Shown: positions 42,917 to 54,385 of the stretch, in pieces | Layout: the number at the start of each line of letters is the position of its first letter | How positions within the stretch are numbered: position 1 is the first letter of the stretch | NCBI GenBank assembly: GCA_046352935.1 | Contig: JAXMGR010000020.1 | Location: 18,190 to 82,189 of the forward strand | DNA length: 64,000 nucleotides | Direction of reading: 5' to 3' | DNA from: CAYWMY01 sp046352935 | GTDB lineage: Bacteria; Pseudomonadota; Gammaproteobacteria; Steroidobacterales; Steroidobacteraceae | Notes under the pieces: model-generated | What the model was told of the DNA's origin: nothing | Database searches by the model: none | The model's input: the letters and a program-made list of their open reading frames with translations, nothing else | Translations under genes and position numbers: made by a program

Positions 42917-44917
42917 ATGAATTCCACGAGCCTCGTGGCCGCGGCCGTCGCGGCTTCCTTCATCGTTCATCCATCCATAGCCGCCGACGACCTGCTGCAG
43001 GAAGTGATCGTCACGGCGATGCCCATCGAGTCCGCCACCGGCGACCTCACGCAGCCCGTGTCCGTGATGACGGGCGACGAGCTGCGTGTGCGCGTCGCGC
43101 CCAGTCTCGGCGAAACGCTGGCGCAGGAACCGGGCGTCAGCTCGACGTTCTACGGACCCGCCGCATCACGACCCGTGATCCGCGGCCTGGGCGGCGACCG
43201 CGTGCAGGTGCTCGCGGACGGGCTCGCGGCCCTCGACGTGTCGGGTCTGTCCGAGGATCACGCCGTTGCGGTCGAGCCGGCGCTCGCCGAGCAGATCGAG
43301 GTCGTGCGCGGGCCCGCGACGCTGCTCTATGGCAGCGGTGCGGCTGGCGGCGTCGTCAACGTCGTGACCGCGCGCCTGCACGACGAGCGGCGCGACGACA
43401 TCGGCGGTGTCGCGGAAGTGCGCGGCGACAGCGCACTCGGCGAGCGCGCCGGGGCGGGCCGCGTCGACGCGGGACTCGGCGACTTCGTGCTGCACATCGA
43501 CGGAGCCTGGCGCAACACCGATGACTTCTCGATACCCGGCTTCGCCCGATCGCGGCGGCTGCGCGAGGAAGTCCCGGCTGCGGGCGAGGAGCCCACGGAG
43601 GCGCACGGCCATGCGCCCGACACCGGCAGCGAGACGAAGAGCGGTGGCGCCGGGCTGTCGTGGATCGGCGGTCACGGTCACCTGGGACTCGCCTGGAGCG
43701 GCTTCGATTCCACCTACGGCATTCCGCTCGCGAACGGCGCGCAGATCGAGATGCGGCAGGACCGGCTGGACCTCGACGGGCGTATCGATCTCGGCACAGG
43801 CCTTCTCCGGGCGCTCCACGTCCGCGGCCTGGTGAATTCCTACGAGCACGCCGAGATCGGGCCGGGCGGCGATATCGGCACGCGGTTCGAACTCGACGGG
43901 CACGAACTGCGCCTGATGCTGGAGCAGGCCACGATCGGCGGATTCGACGGCGTGTTCGGCCTGCAGTGGATCGGCATCGACTTCGGAGCGAGCGGCGAGG
44001 AAGCCTTCGTGCCGGGCTCGCGCACACGCAGCCTCGCCTTCTACGGCTTCGAGCAGCGCGACTTCGGGCGCTGGTCGGTCGAGTTCGGCGCGCGGCTCGA
44101 ACGCATGGACATCGAGGCCGAAGCCGCGGCTGCCCTGCCGGACTACGATGGCACGGCGCTCAGCCTCTCGGCCGGCGCGCTCTTGAAGCTCGGTGAACAC
44201 CACGGCCTCGCACTCAACGTCACGCGCACCGAGCGCCACCCGACGGCCACCGAGCTCTATGCGAACGGCCCGCATGCGGCCACACGCCAGTTCGAGATCG
44301 GCGACCCGGGTTTCGGGCGCGAACGCGCGCTCACGCTCGACCTCGGGCTGCGCCGTACCGAGGGCGCATTGCGCTACGAACTCGCCGCGTACCTGAACCG
44401 CTACGACGGCTACATCCATCTCGCACCCGCGGGACTCGTGGCCGGTGGCGAGGAATCCCTGCCCGTGTTCCGCTTCGCGCAACGTGACGCGAAGTTCCAC
44501 GGCTTCGAGGCGAGCATCGAGCGTGCGATCGACCTGGGCGGGGGCACACTGAGCCTCGGCGCGGCGGCCGATTACGTGCGCGGCCGACTCGACGGCGGCG
44601 GTGACCTGCCGCGCATGCCGCCGCTGCGGGCCGGCGCGAGCCTGCGATTCGACCGCGGCGCCTGGAGTGTCTCCGTCGACGTGCAGCACGCGTTCCGGCA
44701 GAACGACGTCGCGGCGGGCGAGCGGCCGACCGACGGCTACACGATGCTGAACGCCGACGCGAGCTGGTCACGGCTCGCCGGCACGAAGCGGTGGCTCCTG
44801 TTCCTGCGCGGCCACAACCTGCTCGACGAGGACGCCCGCCAGCACACCTCGCCGCTCAAGGACGAGCTGCCGCTGCCCGGACGCGGCGTCGCGGCCGGCA
44901 TCCGACTGGAATTCTGA
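42917..44917 (+). CDS. znuD: TonB-dependent receptor, ZnuD-like (zinc uptake)
   Basis: A 666-residue outer membrane receptor. Signal peptide at about 1-23 (ending SIAA), TonB-box-like region EVIVTAMP, plug domain with RPVIRGLGGDRVQVLADG near 77-94, LSEDHAVAVEPALAEQIEVVRGPATLLYGSGAAGGVVN, and a 22-strand barrel ending in IRLEF. The plug wording matches ZnuD/ZrgA zinc receptors, and a His-containing loop (EAHGHAPD near 231-238) fits metal capture. I looked for an AT-rich Zur palindrome upstream and found none, so zinc remains an inference. Repeat copy F starts 6 nt after its stop. Confidence 0.8.
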   Translation: MNSTSLVAAAVAASFIVHPSIAADDLLQEVIVTAMPIESATGDLTQPVSVMTGDELRVRVAPSLGETLAQEPGVSSTFYGPAASRPVIRGLGGDRVQVLADGLAALDVSGLSEDHAVAVEPALAEQIEVVRGPATLLYGSGAAGGVVNVVTARLHDERRDDIGGVAEVRGDSALGERAGAGRVDAGLGDFVLHIDGAWRNTDDFSIPGFARSRRLREEVPAAGEEPTEAHGHAPDTGSETKSGGAGLSWIGGHGHLGLAWSGFDSTYGIPLANGAQIEMRQDRLDLDGRIDLGTGLLRALHVRGLVNSYEHAEIGPGGDIGTRFELDGHELRLMLEQATIGGFDGVFGLQWIGIDFGASGEEAFVPGSRTRSLAFYGFEQRDFGRWSVEFGARLERMDIEAEAAAALPDYDGTALSLSAGALLKLGEHHGLALNVTRTERHPTATELYANGPHAATRQFEIGDPGFGRERALTLDLGLRRTEGALRYELAAYLNRYDGYIHLAPAGLVAGGEESLPVFRFAQRDAKFHGFEASIERAIDLGGGTLSLGAAADYVRGRLDGGGDLPRMPPLRAGASLRFDRGAWSVSVDVQHAFRQNDVAAGERPTDGYTMLNADASWSRLAGTKRWLLFLRGHNLLDEDARQHTSPLKDELPLPGRGVAAGIRLEF

Positions 44918-44923
44918 CAAGCC

Positions 44924-45090
44924 GGAAATGCGGGCATTCGTCATGTCCGCGCGACCACCTCCCGGAAGCGCGGGTGCGCAGGAGGCCCGGCGAACGAGCG
45001 TAAAGATCTGGCGCGAGAGAGCCGGGCCTCCGTCGACAGCCCGCGCTTCCGGCGCCTTCGTCTCAGGAGATGACGAATGACCCCGTTTCC
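44924..45090 (+). repeat. Structured intergenic repeat, copy F
   Basis: It fills the space after the receptor stop. Outer arms (44924-44944 and 45070-45090) pair at 18 of 21 positions. The second stem is GGAAGCGCGGG (44964-44974) with CCCGCGCTTCC (45040-45050), and the third is GGAGGCCCGGC (44981-44991) with GCCGGGCCTCC (45021-45031), both perfect. Both stems differ in sequence from other copies yet still pair. The centre matches copy A across GAGCGTAAAGATCTGGCGCG. Confidence 0.88.
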
Positions 45091-45128
45091 GCTTGCCGCG
45101 TGCGGCGCGTCCTTGCGAGACTGAGGCC

Positions 45129-46094
45129 ATGAACGCGTCACGCCGCACGCTGTATCCGGAAGTCGAACCGTATCGCCACGGTCAGCTCGACGTCGGCGAC
45201 GGACACTCCATCTACTGGGAGGAATGCGGCAATCCGCGAGGCAAGCCCGCCGTGTTCGTCCACGGCGGCCCCGGGGCGGGCGCCGACGCACGCTCACGCC
45301 GCTTCTTCGATCCCGCGCGCTACCGCATCGTCGTGTTCGACCAGCGCGGCTGCGGACGCAGCATCCCCCATGCGAGCCTGGACGCCAACACGACCTGGCA
45401 CCTCGTCGCCGACATGGAGCGCCTGCGCGACTTCCTCGGCATCGACCGCTGGCTCGTGTTCGGCGGCTCGTGGGGTTCGACGCTCTCGCTCGCCTACGCC
45501 CAGACGCACCCGAACCGCGTCACGGAGCTCGTGCTGCGCGGAATCTTCCTGTTGCGCCGGCGCGAGATCGAGTGGTTCTACCAGTCCGGCACCGATGCGA
45601 TCTACCCGGACGCCTGGGAAGCCTATCGCGACGCGATCCCGCCGGAGGAACGCGGCGACATGATCCGCGCCTATTACCGGCGTCTGACCGGCAACGATCC
45701 CGCAGTGGCGCAGGCGGCCGCACGCGCATGGTCCGTCTGGGAAGGCTCGACCTCGCACCTGATCCCGGGCGAAGCCACGGTCGCACACTGGAGCGAGGAG
45801 CGCTACGCCCTCGCCGTCGCGCGCATCGAATGCCACTATTTCGTGAACGGCGGGTTCTTCCACCACGAGAACCAGCTGCAGGACGGCGTCGGCCGCATCC
45901 GGCACATCCCGGCCGTCATCGTGCAGGGCCGCTACGACGTCGTCTGCCCGATGATGACCGCCTGGGCACTGCACCGCGCCTGGCCGGAGGCCGATTTCCG
46001 GATCGTGCCCGATGCCGGTCACTCGGCCTTCGAACCCGGCAACACCCACGAACTCATCAGCGCGACGGATCGGTTCGCCGCGCACAGGAGCTGA
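45129..46094 (+). CDS. pip: Proline iminopeptidase
   Basis: An alpha/beta hydrolase (S33 family) that releases N-terminal proline. The 321 residues have the oxyanion segment VHGGPGAG near 41-48, DQRGCGRS near 69-76, the nucleophile elbow GGSWGS near 111-116, and the Asp and His of the triad in GRYDVVCP and DAGHSAFE. The length is typical. The ATG at 45129 begins the homologous region (RRTLYPEVEPY); the gene follows repeat copy F by 38 nt. Confidence 0.93.
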   Translation: MNASRRTLYPEVEPYRHGQLDVGDGHSIYWEECGNPRGKPAVFVHGGPGAGADARSRRFFDPARYRIVVFDQRGCGRSIPHASLDANTTWHLVADMERLRDFLGIDRWLVFGGSWGSTLSLAYAQTHPNRVTELVLRGIFLLRRREIEWFYQSGTDAIYPDAWEAYRDAIPPEERGDMIRAYYRRLTGNDPAVAQAAARAWSVWEGSTSHLIPGEATVAHWSEERYALAVARIECHYFVNGGFFHHENQLQDGVGRIRHIPAVIVQGRYDVVCPMMTAWALHRAWPEADFRIVPDAGHSAFEPGNTHELISATDRFAAHRS

Positions 46095-46192
46095 CGACGA
46101 TCGCGATGGATTTGCGCCTGCCGGCGGGCAAAGAACGATGACCAGCGTAACAGGGCCGCCACGTCGCGGACCCCACCAGGCGCTATGCTTCC

Positions 46193-46618
46193 TCAGCTCC
46201 GGCTCAGCCCGCTCTGGCGCAGGCCCGCTTCGCTCATCCGGCCGAACAGGTCGACGTCGATGTCCATGGCTTTCCCGAGCCACTGCTTGAGCGTCTCGGG
46301 CAGGCTCTGGCCAGCGCGGAACGAGCCGTCTTCGTAGGCGTCCATGATGTCGCGGACTTCATCGAGGAGCTGATAATGAACCCGCTGCCGGTCCTGGAGT
46401 CCGGCGTATTTCTCGTCGCGCATGATCTTCTCTTCGAGCGCGAAGTGCGCCGCGGCCAGCGCATGGAAGGCGCCGAGGGTGTCGGCGATCCGGTCAGGCT
46501 CGAGTTCGTTCAGGATCGACTCGTTGATCTCGTTGAGCATCGCCACCAGGCGACGATGCTCGTAGTCGATTCCCGGAACGCCGGTGTCGAAGGCGGGATT
46601 CCAGTCGAGGTATGCCAT
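46193..46618 (-). CDS. Hemerythrin-fold protein with altered iron ligands
   Basis: A 141-residue four-helix hemerythrin-like protein. The start MAYLDWNPAFDTGVPGIDYEHRRL is typical of bacteriohemerythrins, and the first His, the AHFALEE His and Glu are kept. In the HxxxH pair the first His reads Arg (DRQRVHYQLL). In the last helix the usual WLxxHIxxxD reads WLGKAMDIDVD, so the His is Ala and the Asp is not at its normal position. Three of seven di-iron ligand positions are therefore changed, and normal O2 binding is doubtful. It converges with pip. The 215 nt upstream of the start hold only a GGTGGC run. Confidence 0.8.
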   Translation of the reverse strand: MAYLDWNPAFDTGVPGIDYEHRRLVAMLNEINESILNELEPDRIADTLGAFHALAAAHFALEEKIMRDEKYAGLQDRQRVHYQLLDEVRDIMDAYEDGSFRAGQSLPETLKQWLGKAMDIDVDLFGRMSEAGLRQSGLSRS

Positions 46619-46833
46619 CGCGCGTCCCCCCATCGGCGCTCGCGGCAGACCGTCGTGAGCGCGGCAGATCTCCCTTGTCGCGAGCTTGCTCCCGGCGGGG
46701 CTTCGGCTGCAAGGCCGGCGCCCTCGGCGCGGCGCCTCCGCTCGACCGACGGCGCCTCGGTCAGCATTGTCGAGCCGGCTGCGGCGGTGGCGGTGGCGGT
46801 GGCGGGCAGCGAAACCGCCAGCGCCCCGCCCCC

Positions 46834-47874
46834 TCAGTCGATGTGCTCGGCCACGAACCGCAGCGCCGCGAGGTCGCCGGACATCAGCAGCATCGCCGTG
46901 ACGTGGTGTTCGCGGCCAGCCTGCTTCCAGGCATCGAGACGCTCACGGATGCGCGCCCGCGGACCCACGAGCGCGAGCTCGTCGACGAGCCGGTCCGGCA
47001 CCGCGCGCACCGCTTCCTCGCGCTTCCCGGCGAGGAACAGGTCCTGGATCTTCACGGCCTCGGCTTCGTAGCCGAGCCGCTTGGCGTAGTCGTTGTAGAA
47101 GTTCTTCCCGCGCGCACCCATGCCGCCGATGTACAGACCCAGCATCTGCTTCACGGGCAGCCGCGCCTTCTCCAGGTCGTCGTCGATGCAGATCTGCACG
47201 AGCGGTGCGATCTCGAACCGGCCGAGTGCATTCCCGCGCGTGGACTTCGCGAAACCCTGTGCCAGCGGTTCGGCGAACAGGCCGAAGCGCTCGGGGTTCA
47301 TGAACACCGGGAACATGCCGTCGGCCACTTCCGCAGCCGTTCTCACGCCCGCGGGCGCGATCGTGCCCGTGTAGATCGGGATGTCCGGATTGCAGTGGAG
47401 GATCGACTTCAGCGGCTTGCCGAGGCCGGTAGAGCCCGGCCCCGTGTTCGGGATGTCGTAGTACTCGCCGTGGAACTCGAGCGGCGCCTCGCGCTTCAGG
47501 ATCTGCCGGATGATCGCGATGTACTCGCGCGTACGCGTGAGCGGCTTGCCGTAGAGCTCGCCGTACCAGCCCTCGATCACCTGCGGCCCGGACGGCCCGA
47601 CGCCCAGGATGAAGCGCCCACCCGAGAGCACATCGAGCGTCATCGCGGTCATGGCGGTCATCGATGGCGTGCGCGCACTCATCTGCATGATCGCCGTGCC
47701 GCACCTGATCCTCGTCGTCTGCGCGAGGATCCAGGCACAGGGACTCACCGCGTCCGAGCCATAGGCCTCCGCCGTCCAGACGCTGTCGAAGCCCGCCGCC
47801 TCGACTGCACGGATCAGGTCGATGTCGAGGGTCAGTTTCGAACCCGAGTATCCCAGCGCCAGTCCGAGTTTCAT
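46834..47874 (-). CDS. LLM-class (F420-type) flavin-dependent oxidoreductase
   Basis: A luciferase-like monooxygenase-fold protein of 346 residues. The N-terminal strand KLGLALGYSG, AEAYGSDAVSPCAWILAQTTRIRCGTAIMQMSARTP near 32-67 and LSGGRFILGVGPSGPQVIEGWYG near 81-103 are typical of the LLM class that includes F420-dependent reductases from actinobacteria. Whether it uses FMN or F420 cannot be read. The ATG at 47874 gives the proper N-terminus. The gene stands alone and may take part in catabolism along with the nearby oxidases. Confidence 0.8.
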   Translation of the reverse strand: MKLGLALGYSGSKLTLDIDLIRAVEAAGFDSVWTAEAYGSDAVSPCAWILAQTTRIRCGTAIMQMSARTPSMTAMTAMTLDVLSGGRFILGVGPSGPQVIEGWYGELYGKPLTRTREYIAIIRQILKREAPLEFHGEYYDIPNTGPGSTGLGKPLKSILHCNPDIPIYTGTIAPAGVRTAAEVADGMFPVFMNPERFGLFAEPLAQGFAKSTRGNALGRFEIAPLVQICIDDDLEKARLPVKQMLGLYIGGMGARGKNFYNDYAKRLGYEAEAVKIQDLFLAGKREEAVRAVPDRLVDELALVGPRARIRERLDAWKQAGREHHVTAMLLMSGDLAALRFVAEHID

Positions 47875-48021
47875 CGTTCGCTCCCTTGATCCGGGCTGCT
47901 CCGCCACGAGGGCCACGACCGCGTCGTGACCCGGCCCCGTGCAACAGCCGCCGTGCGGGACGATAGCACTGCACCGCGGGATGCCGCGAGGCGCATCAGG
48001 CTCAGTCAGCGGGAGGCGATC

Positions 48022-48612
48022 TCAGGGCGACGTGCCGGTTCCGGCCGCCTCGCTCTCGGCCGATCGATCTTCGGCGGACTCGCGGATCCCCTCGGGACCG
48101 GCTTCGCAGCGGACCCTGAGAAGCCTGGCTTTCTTCTTGATCGTGCCGATGCGCACCGGCAATCGCGCCAGCAACCCGGCGTGGGAATCACAGGCCCACT
48201 CCAGCTGCGCGATCCTGGGCACGATGGTCACCCGGAGCAACGGCGAGTATTCGTCCCCGGGCCCGACCTGCAGCACGCCGACATGAGTGATCGCATCGGC
48301 AGTCGCATTGAAGCGAGTCCAGCTGGTCTCCGGAATGTACACGGTGCCGAACCCGGAATACTCGCTCTTGCCAAAATCGACATGGCGGATGGTGTAATGA
48401 CCCGCTGCAACTTCGACCACGGTCCGGCCGGTCGGGATGTGAATCAGCCCTCCTCTGCCGGACAACGCGATCCAGGTCGGCTGACGGGCGGTCGCCGGCT
48501 TCTTGACCGCGTCGATGATCAGATAGGCCTGATCGGCGCGCGCGGCGCCGATCGTCAGGAACCCCGCCAGCACGAGGACGGGCCGCCGCCAGAAGCACTC
48601 GATCGAGAACAT
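48022..48612 (-). CDS. Hypothetical secreted protein
   Basis: A 196-residue protein of unknown family. The N-terminus has a signal peptide (about 1-26, WRRPVLVLAGFLTIGAARA). The mature part alternates short beta-like segments, such as TWIALSGRGGLIHIPTG and VEVAAGHYTIRHVDFG, with a cysteine at about 146 and another near 171, and ends in a charged low-complexity tail (EDRSAESEAAGTGTS). A periplasmic or outer-membrane-attached role is likely from the signal. A TATACT hexamer on the minus strand (plus positions 48687-48692) may be its -10. Confidence 0.6.
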   Translation of the reverse strand: MFSIECFWRRPVLVLAGFLTIGAARADQAYLIIDAVKKPATARQPTWIALSGRGGLIHIPTGRTVVEVAAGHYTIRHVDFGKSEYSGFGTVYIPETSWTRFNATADAITHVGVLQVGPGDEYSPLLRVTIVPRIAQLEWACDSHAGLLARLPVRIGTIKKKARLLRVRCEAGPEGIRESAEDRSAESEAAGTGTSP

Positions 48613-48803
48613 CCCTTGTCCTCCCACTCGTCCCGGCACCGCGTCGAGGCAAGCATCGCCCCCCGGTGAGTAATTCACCGCAGTCGAGTATAGAACCCGG
48701 AAGTGGCGGGTGCCTGGCGTCCGCGTCGCGCCGCTCGTCATTGACACGACGATTGATCCGCGCGTCAATCCGCGGGCGCCCGGATACGCCGGGGGATCGG
48801 TGC

Positions 48804-50321
48804 ATGTCCACGAAGCACGACCCGCATGGTTGGCCTGCGACGCCCACGGCGCTGACGCGGCGCGCGCTGCTCGCCCGCGCCGGCGGGTTCGCCGCGGCGG
48901 CGGCAACGCTGCCGCTCGCCCGTGCTTTCGTAACGCCGGCCGCCGGGGCGACAGCACAATCTGCACCGCGGGGCCTGCAGGCGATCGAGCGCGGCGCGGC
49001 GGACTACGAATCCCGGCGTCAGGGCGCCGTCTGGCAGGCACTCAAGCCGGCGCGCTACCCCGACGTGATCATCGAGGCGCGGACCGGGACCGACGCGGTC
49101 GAGGCGCTGCGCTACGCGCGCAGCCGCGGCCTCACGGTGGCGGTCAAGGGCGGTGGCCACAATTACACCGGCACCTGCCTGCGCGACGGTGGCATGCTGC
49201 TCGACGTCGGCGCCCTGCGCAGCGTCGAGATCGATGCGGCGGCGCGACGCGTGCGCGTGCAGCCCGGGATCCGCGCTCTCGAATTCGCCACGCTGCTCGG
49301 CGAGCGCAATCTCGCCTTCCCGGTGCCGCACGTTTCCACGGTACCGATGGGCGGATTCCTGCTCGGCGGCGGCATGGGATGGAACGGCGAACACTGGGGA
49401 CAATTCGCCTGTTTCCGCGTGCGCGCCGTCGAAGTCGTGACCGCCGCCGGCGAGCGGCTCACCATCGGGCCCGCAGCACATCCGGACCTCTACTGGGCCG
49501 CGCGCGGCGCGGGACCCGCCTTCTGCGCAGTCGCGACCGCATTCCATCTCGAGGCATTCCCCATGCCCCGCAGCATGCAGTCGAGCACCTACCTGTTCGC
49601 GCTCGAGTATGCCGAGCAAGCCGCGGCCTGGTTGCGGGGGCTGGCCGCCGGCCCGCATGCGGATCTCGAGCTCACGCTGGTGTTCGAGAACGGGCCGCCC
49701 GGCGACGGTCGCGGCGAAGTGCGGCGCTCGTGCATCGCGTCCGTCACCTGCTTCGCCGCCGATGCAGACGCGGCACGCGTCGCACTCGGCGCCGTGGCCC
49801 GCAGCGCACCACGCACCGACGCGCTCGCATTCACCGAATACGCGCCGGTGACCTGGGCCGATCTCTACCTGACGAGCAGCACCCAGGTGCCGCGCCGCCT
49901 GGCGGCCGACAACGCCTGGTCGGACGATCCCCTTGGTGTCGTGCGCGTGCTCGCGCGGGAGTTCGCGCGGGCGCCCTCGACACGATCCGTCGCCTTCGCC
50001 AACTTCCGCGGCCCCGCGGCACTGCCGGTGGACGCGGCCTTCTCCGTCGCCGGCTCGACCTACGCGTTGTGGATGGCCTCCTGGGACGATGCGACCGCCG
50101 ACGCTGTGAACCTGCGTTGGGTCGAGGACCTCGCGCGGGAACTCGATCCCCTCACGCTCGGGTGCTACATCAACGAAACCGACGTGCTCCGCCGCCCCGA
50201 CCGCGCCCGCCGCTGTTATTCGGAATCCGCGTGGACGCGCCTGCAGGCGACCAGAGAGCGATATGACCCGAGGGGCACGTTGCCGCCCGCATTCGGCCCG
50301 GGTACGGCAATGCCTCGCTGA
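48804..50321 (+). CDS. Tat-exported FAD-linked oxidase (berberine-bridge type)
   Basis: A 505-residue flavin oxidase of the PCMH/BBE family. The N-terminus carries a twin-arginine signal (LTRRALLARAGGFAAAAATLPLARA, about 17-41), so it acts in the periplasm. The FAD domain has KGGGHNYTG near 117-125, whose His is the usual covalent FAD attachment, then VPMGGFLLGGGMGWNGEHWGQ near 182-202. The BBE C-terminal piece ends YDPRGTLPPAFG. The substrate is unknown. GGGGGAT precedes the ATG. In the 190 nt upstream an ATTGAC...GTCAAT inverted pair (near 48740-48769) may be an operator. Confidence 0.82.
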   Translation: MSTKHDPHGWPATPTALTRRALLARAGGFAAAAATLPLARAFVTPAAGATAQSAPRGLQAIERGAADYESRRQGAVWQALKPARYPDVIIEARTGTDAVEALRYARSRGLTVAVKGGGHNYTGTCLRDGGMLLDVGALRSVEIDAAARRVRVQPGIRALEFATLLGERNLAFPVPHVSTVPMGGFLLGGGMGWNGEHWGQFACFRVRAVEVVTAAGERLTIGPAAHPDLYWAARGAGPAFCAVATAFHLEAFPMPRSMQSSTYLFALEYAEQAAAWLRGLAAGPHADLELTLVFENGPPGDGRGEVRRSCIASVTCFAADADAARVALGAVARSAPRTDALAFTEYAPVTWADLYLTSSTQVPRRLAADNAWSDDPLGVVRVLAREFARAPSTRSVAFANFRGPAALPVDAAFSVAGSTYALWMASWDDATADAVNLRWVEDLARELDPLTLGCYINETDVLRRPDRARRCYSESAWTRLQATRERYDPRGTLPPAFGPGTAMPR

Positions 50322-50453
50322 CGATCGGGAGACCGTGCGACGCGGCAGAGACGAGCAGGGAATCGTCAGGATCGGCTGCCGTGGCAACCCGGAGCCCGCG
50401 AACCATTGCATGGCACCAGCACGATGTGCGGAGCGCTGCGCCCGCCGGGCCGA

Positions 50454-51011
50454 TCAGTCCCGCAACCGCAACTGCGGCGGCGCCCGCAGGCTGCAGAGCT
50501 GCAGCGCGAAGGCATCGACCGCGTTCCAGTCGGTGAATTCGACGACCGCCTTCGGGTCGGTGGGGCCGTTGGTGAGCCACATGATGAACCGGATCATCAG
50601 CCGGTCGACGAGCCCGTACCGCGCGTAGTCGATCTTCCCGCCGAAGGCGGCACCCAGCGCAGGGCTCCAGTCCGCGATGCGGACGAACTTCCTGTAGTAC
50701 GGATTGCCCGCCGGCGTGTCCTTGCCGGGCTTGCGCGCGACGGCGTTCACCGTGAAGAAGGCGCAGGGCACGCGATCGAGGACGGCGCGGTGCCTCTGTA
50801 CGAACGAAAGGACGGACGGCCGATGCCGGCCGTAGCGAATGCTCGCACCGACGACGATCGTCCCGAATCCCGCACAGTCCACCGCGATCGCCTCTTCCAC
50901 AGGCAGAAGAGTGACTCGGTGCCCCTGCTCTTCGAGCAGGCGCCGGAGCCGCTCGCAGATCATCTGCGTGTGTCCGTCGACGGACGAAAAGGCGACGAGC
51001 GTACGCGTCAT
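50454..51011 (-). CDS. hemG: Flavodoxin-like protoporphyrinogen oxidase HemG
   Basis: An FMN protein of 185 residues that oxidises protoporphyrinogen IX, passing electrons to quinone. The FMN-binding N-terminus reads TLVAFSSVDGHTQMICERL (3-21). The segments VVGASIRYGRHRPSVLSFVQRH near 53-74 and the HemG-specific insertion WSPALGAAFGGKIDYARYGLVDRLMIRFIMWLTNGPTDP near 115-153 are diagnostic. It converges with the FAD oxidase gene across 132 nt in which I see nothing. Confidence 0.9.
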   Translation of the reverse strand: MTRTLVAFSSVDGHTQMICERLRRLLEEQGHRVTLLPVEEAIAVDCAGFGTIVVGASIRYGRHRPSVLSFVQRHRAVLDRVPCAFFTVNAVARKPGKDTPAGNPYYRKFVRIADWSPALGAAFGGKIDYARYGLVDRLMIRFIMWLTNGPTDPKAVVEFTDWNAVDAFALQLCSLRAPPQLRLRD

Positions 51012-51079
51012 GACCCACCGGTGCCGTTGGCCGTGGCGTTGAATGCGTCGTGGCATGCGACGGCCGTCAACGCCGCCGC

Positions 51080-51565
51080 TCAGGGGGGCACCGTCTGCGG
51101 CGCGTCCCCTGCAGCGGGTGGTCGGGCGTCGTTCCGGACATTGACGATGGTTGCCTGGACCAGAGCGACCACTTTGTGGGCAGGTTCGGCACCGGAGAAC
51201 GCACGGACTTCGCCCGTGCAGATCGTGAGAAGGCGTCCTGCGTTCTGCACCCTTGCAACCGCCAGGAAGTGGTCTCCAACTGCGGGCCGCAGGAGGTTGA
51301 TCTTGAACTCGGCTGTCACAACCTCGTATCCCGGGGGCGCCTTCGTCAACGCGGCATAGCCACACGCGCTGTCGATGATGCTTGCGATTGCGCCAGCGTG
51401 AACATATCCGTGCTGCTGGGTAACGCGCCTCGAGAAGGGTAGTGCGATGTGCACCTCGCCATCCGACACCAGAACAAGCCTTGCGCCGATCGTTGCCATC
51501 AGTCCCTGAGCATCCAGGCTGTCCGCGATTCGCTTGTGTGTGTCGTTCATCGACGTGTGGCTCAT
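51080..51565 (-). CDS. PaaI-family hotdog thioesterase
   Basis: A 161-residue hotdog-fold acyl-CoA thioesterase. The core QQHGYVHAGAIASIIDSACGYAAL near 49-72 is the PaaI motif (HGxxHxG with an Asp), followed by AEFKINLLRPAVGDHFLAVARV. The first ATG (51565) and a second 15 nt later are both possible. The substrate is probably an aromatic or medium-chain acyl-CoA, as in the family. The gene lies 68 nt upstream of hemG on the same strand. Confidence 0.85.
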   Translation of the reverse strand: MSHTSMNDTHKRIADSLDAQGLMATIGARLVLVSDGEVHIALPFSRRVTQQHGYVHAGAIASIIDSACGYAALTKAPPGYEVVTAEFKINLLRPAVGDHFLAVARVQNAGRLLTICTGEVRAFSGAEPAHKVVALVQATIVNVRNDARPPAAGDAPQTVPP

Positions 51566-51670
51566 GTCGTCACCGGCTTCGTGACGCCCGACTCCGTCCT
51601 CAGCAGGCGACGCACCCGCGCACCGCGGGCTGGCTGTTCGCCCGCCCGCAGCGCTCCGAGTGGAAGCGGC

Positions 51671-53832
<2,162 letters not shown>

Positions 53833-53836
<4 letters not shown>

Positions 53837-54303
53837 GGCTTGCGGCCCTCCAGAGTACGGGCGGCGGTCTTGATCGCCTCGCGGATGCGCGGATAGGTCG
53901 CGCAGCGGCAGAGGTTGCCGGCCATGGCCGAGTCGATGTCCGCGTCGGTGGGCTTCGGCTTGTCGCGCAGCAGCGCCTCGGCTGCGAGGATCTGGCCCGA
54001 CTGGCAGTAGCCGCACTGCGGCGTGTCGTGCTGGACCCAGGCATTGCGCACCGCCTCGGCCTCGGGCCCGGCGAGTCCCTCGATGGTGACGATGCGCTTG
54101 CCCGCGACCAGCGACACCGGGGTCACGCAGGCGCGCACGGGCTGGCCGTCGACCTGCACGGTGCAGGCGCCGCACTGCGCGATGCCGCAGCCGAACTTGG
54201 TGCCGGTCAGGCGCAGTTCATCACGCAGCACCCACAGCAGGGGAGTATCGGACTCGACGTCGACGGTCCGCGTCGCGCCGTTCACGTTGAGGGCTATGGT
54301 CAT
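53833..54303 (-). CDS. 2Fe-2S subunit of the molybdenum hydroxylase (IorA-like)
   Basis: A 156-residue iron-sulfur protein with the plant-ferredoxin cluster ligands in GTKFGCGIAQCGACTV near 34-49 and the final Cys before TPVS. The helical domain cluster has CGYCQSGQI near 97-105 and NLCRCATYPRIREAI near 131-145. It carries electrons from the molybdopterin centre. It has no signal peptide and would be co-exported with the Tat-bearing large subunit. It lies about 150 nt downstream of the TonB receptor gene. Confidence 0.92.
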
Positions 54304-54385
54304 CGGCAGGCCTCCGGGAGCCCGGACTGATTCCGGGTCGTGCGCGAAGTCTGCCGGATTCGGTCGGGGCGCGCACGGGGTTGGC

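Noticed and set aside
46780..46806. GGTGGC tandem run
   Set aside because: Short low-complexity run between hemerythrin and the LLM gene, with no promoter or structure attached to it.
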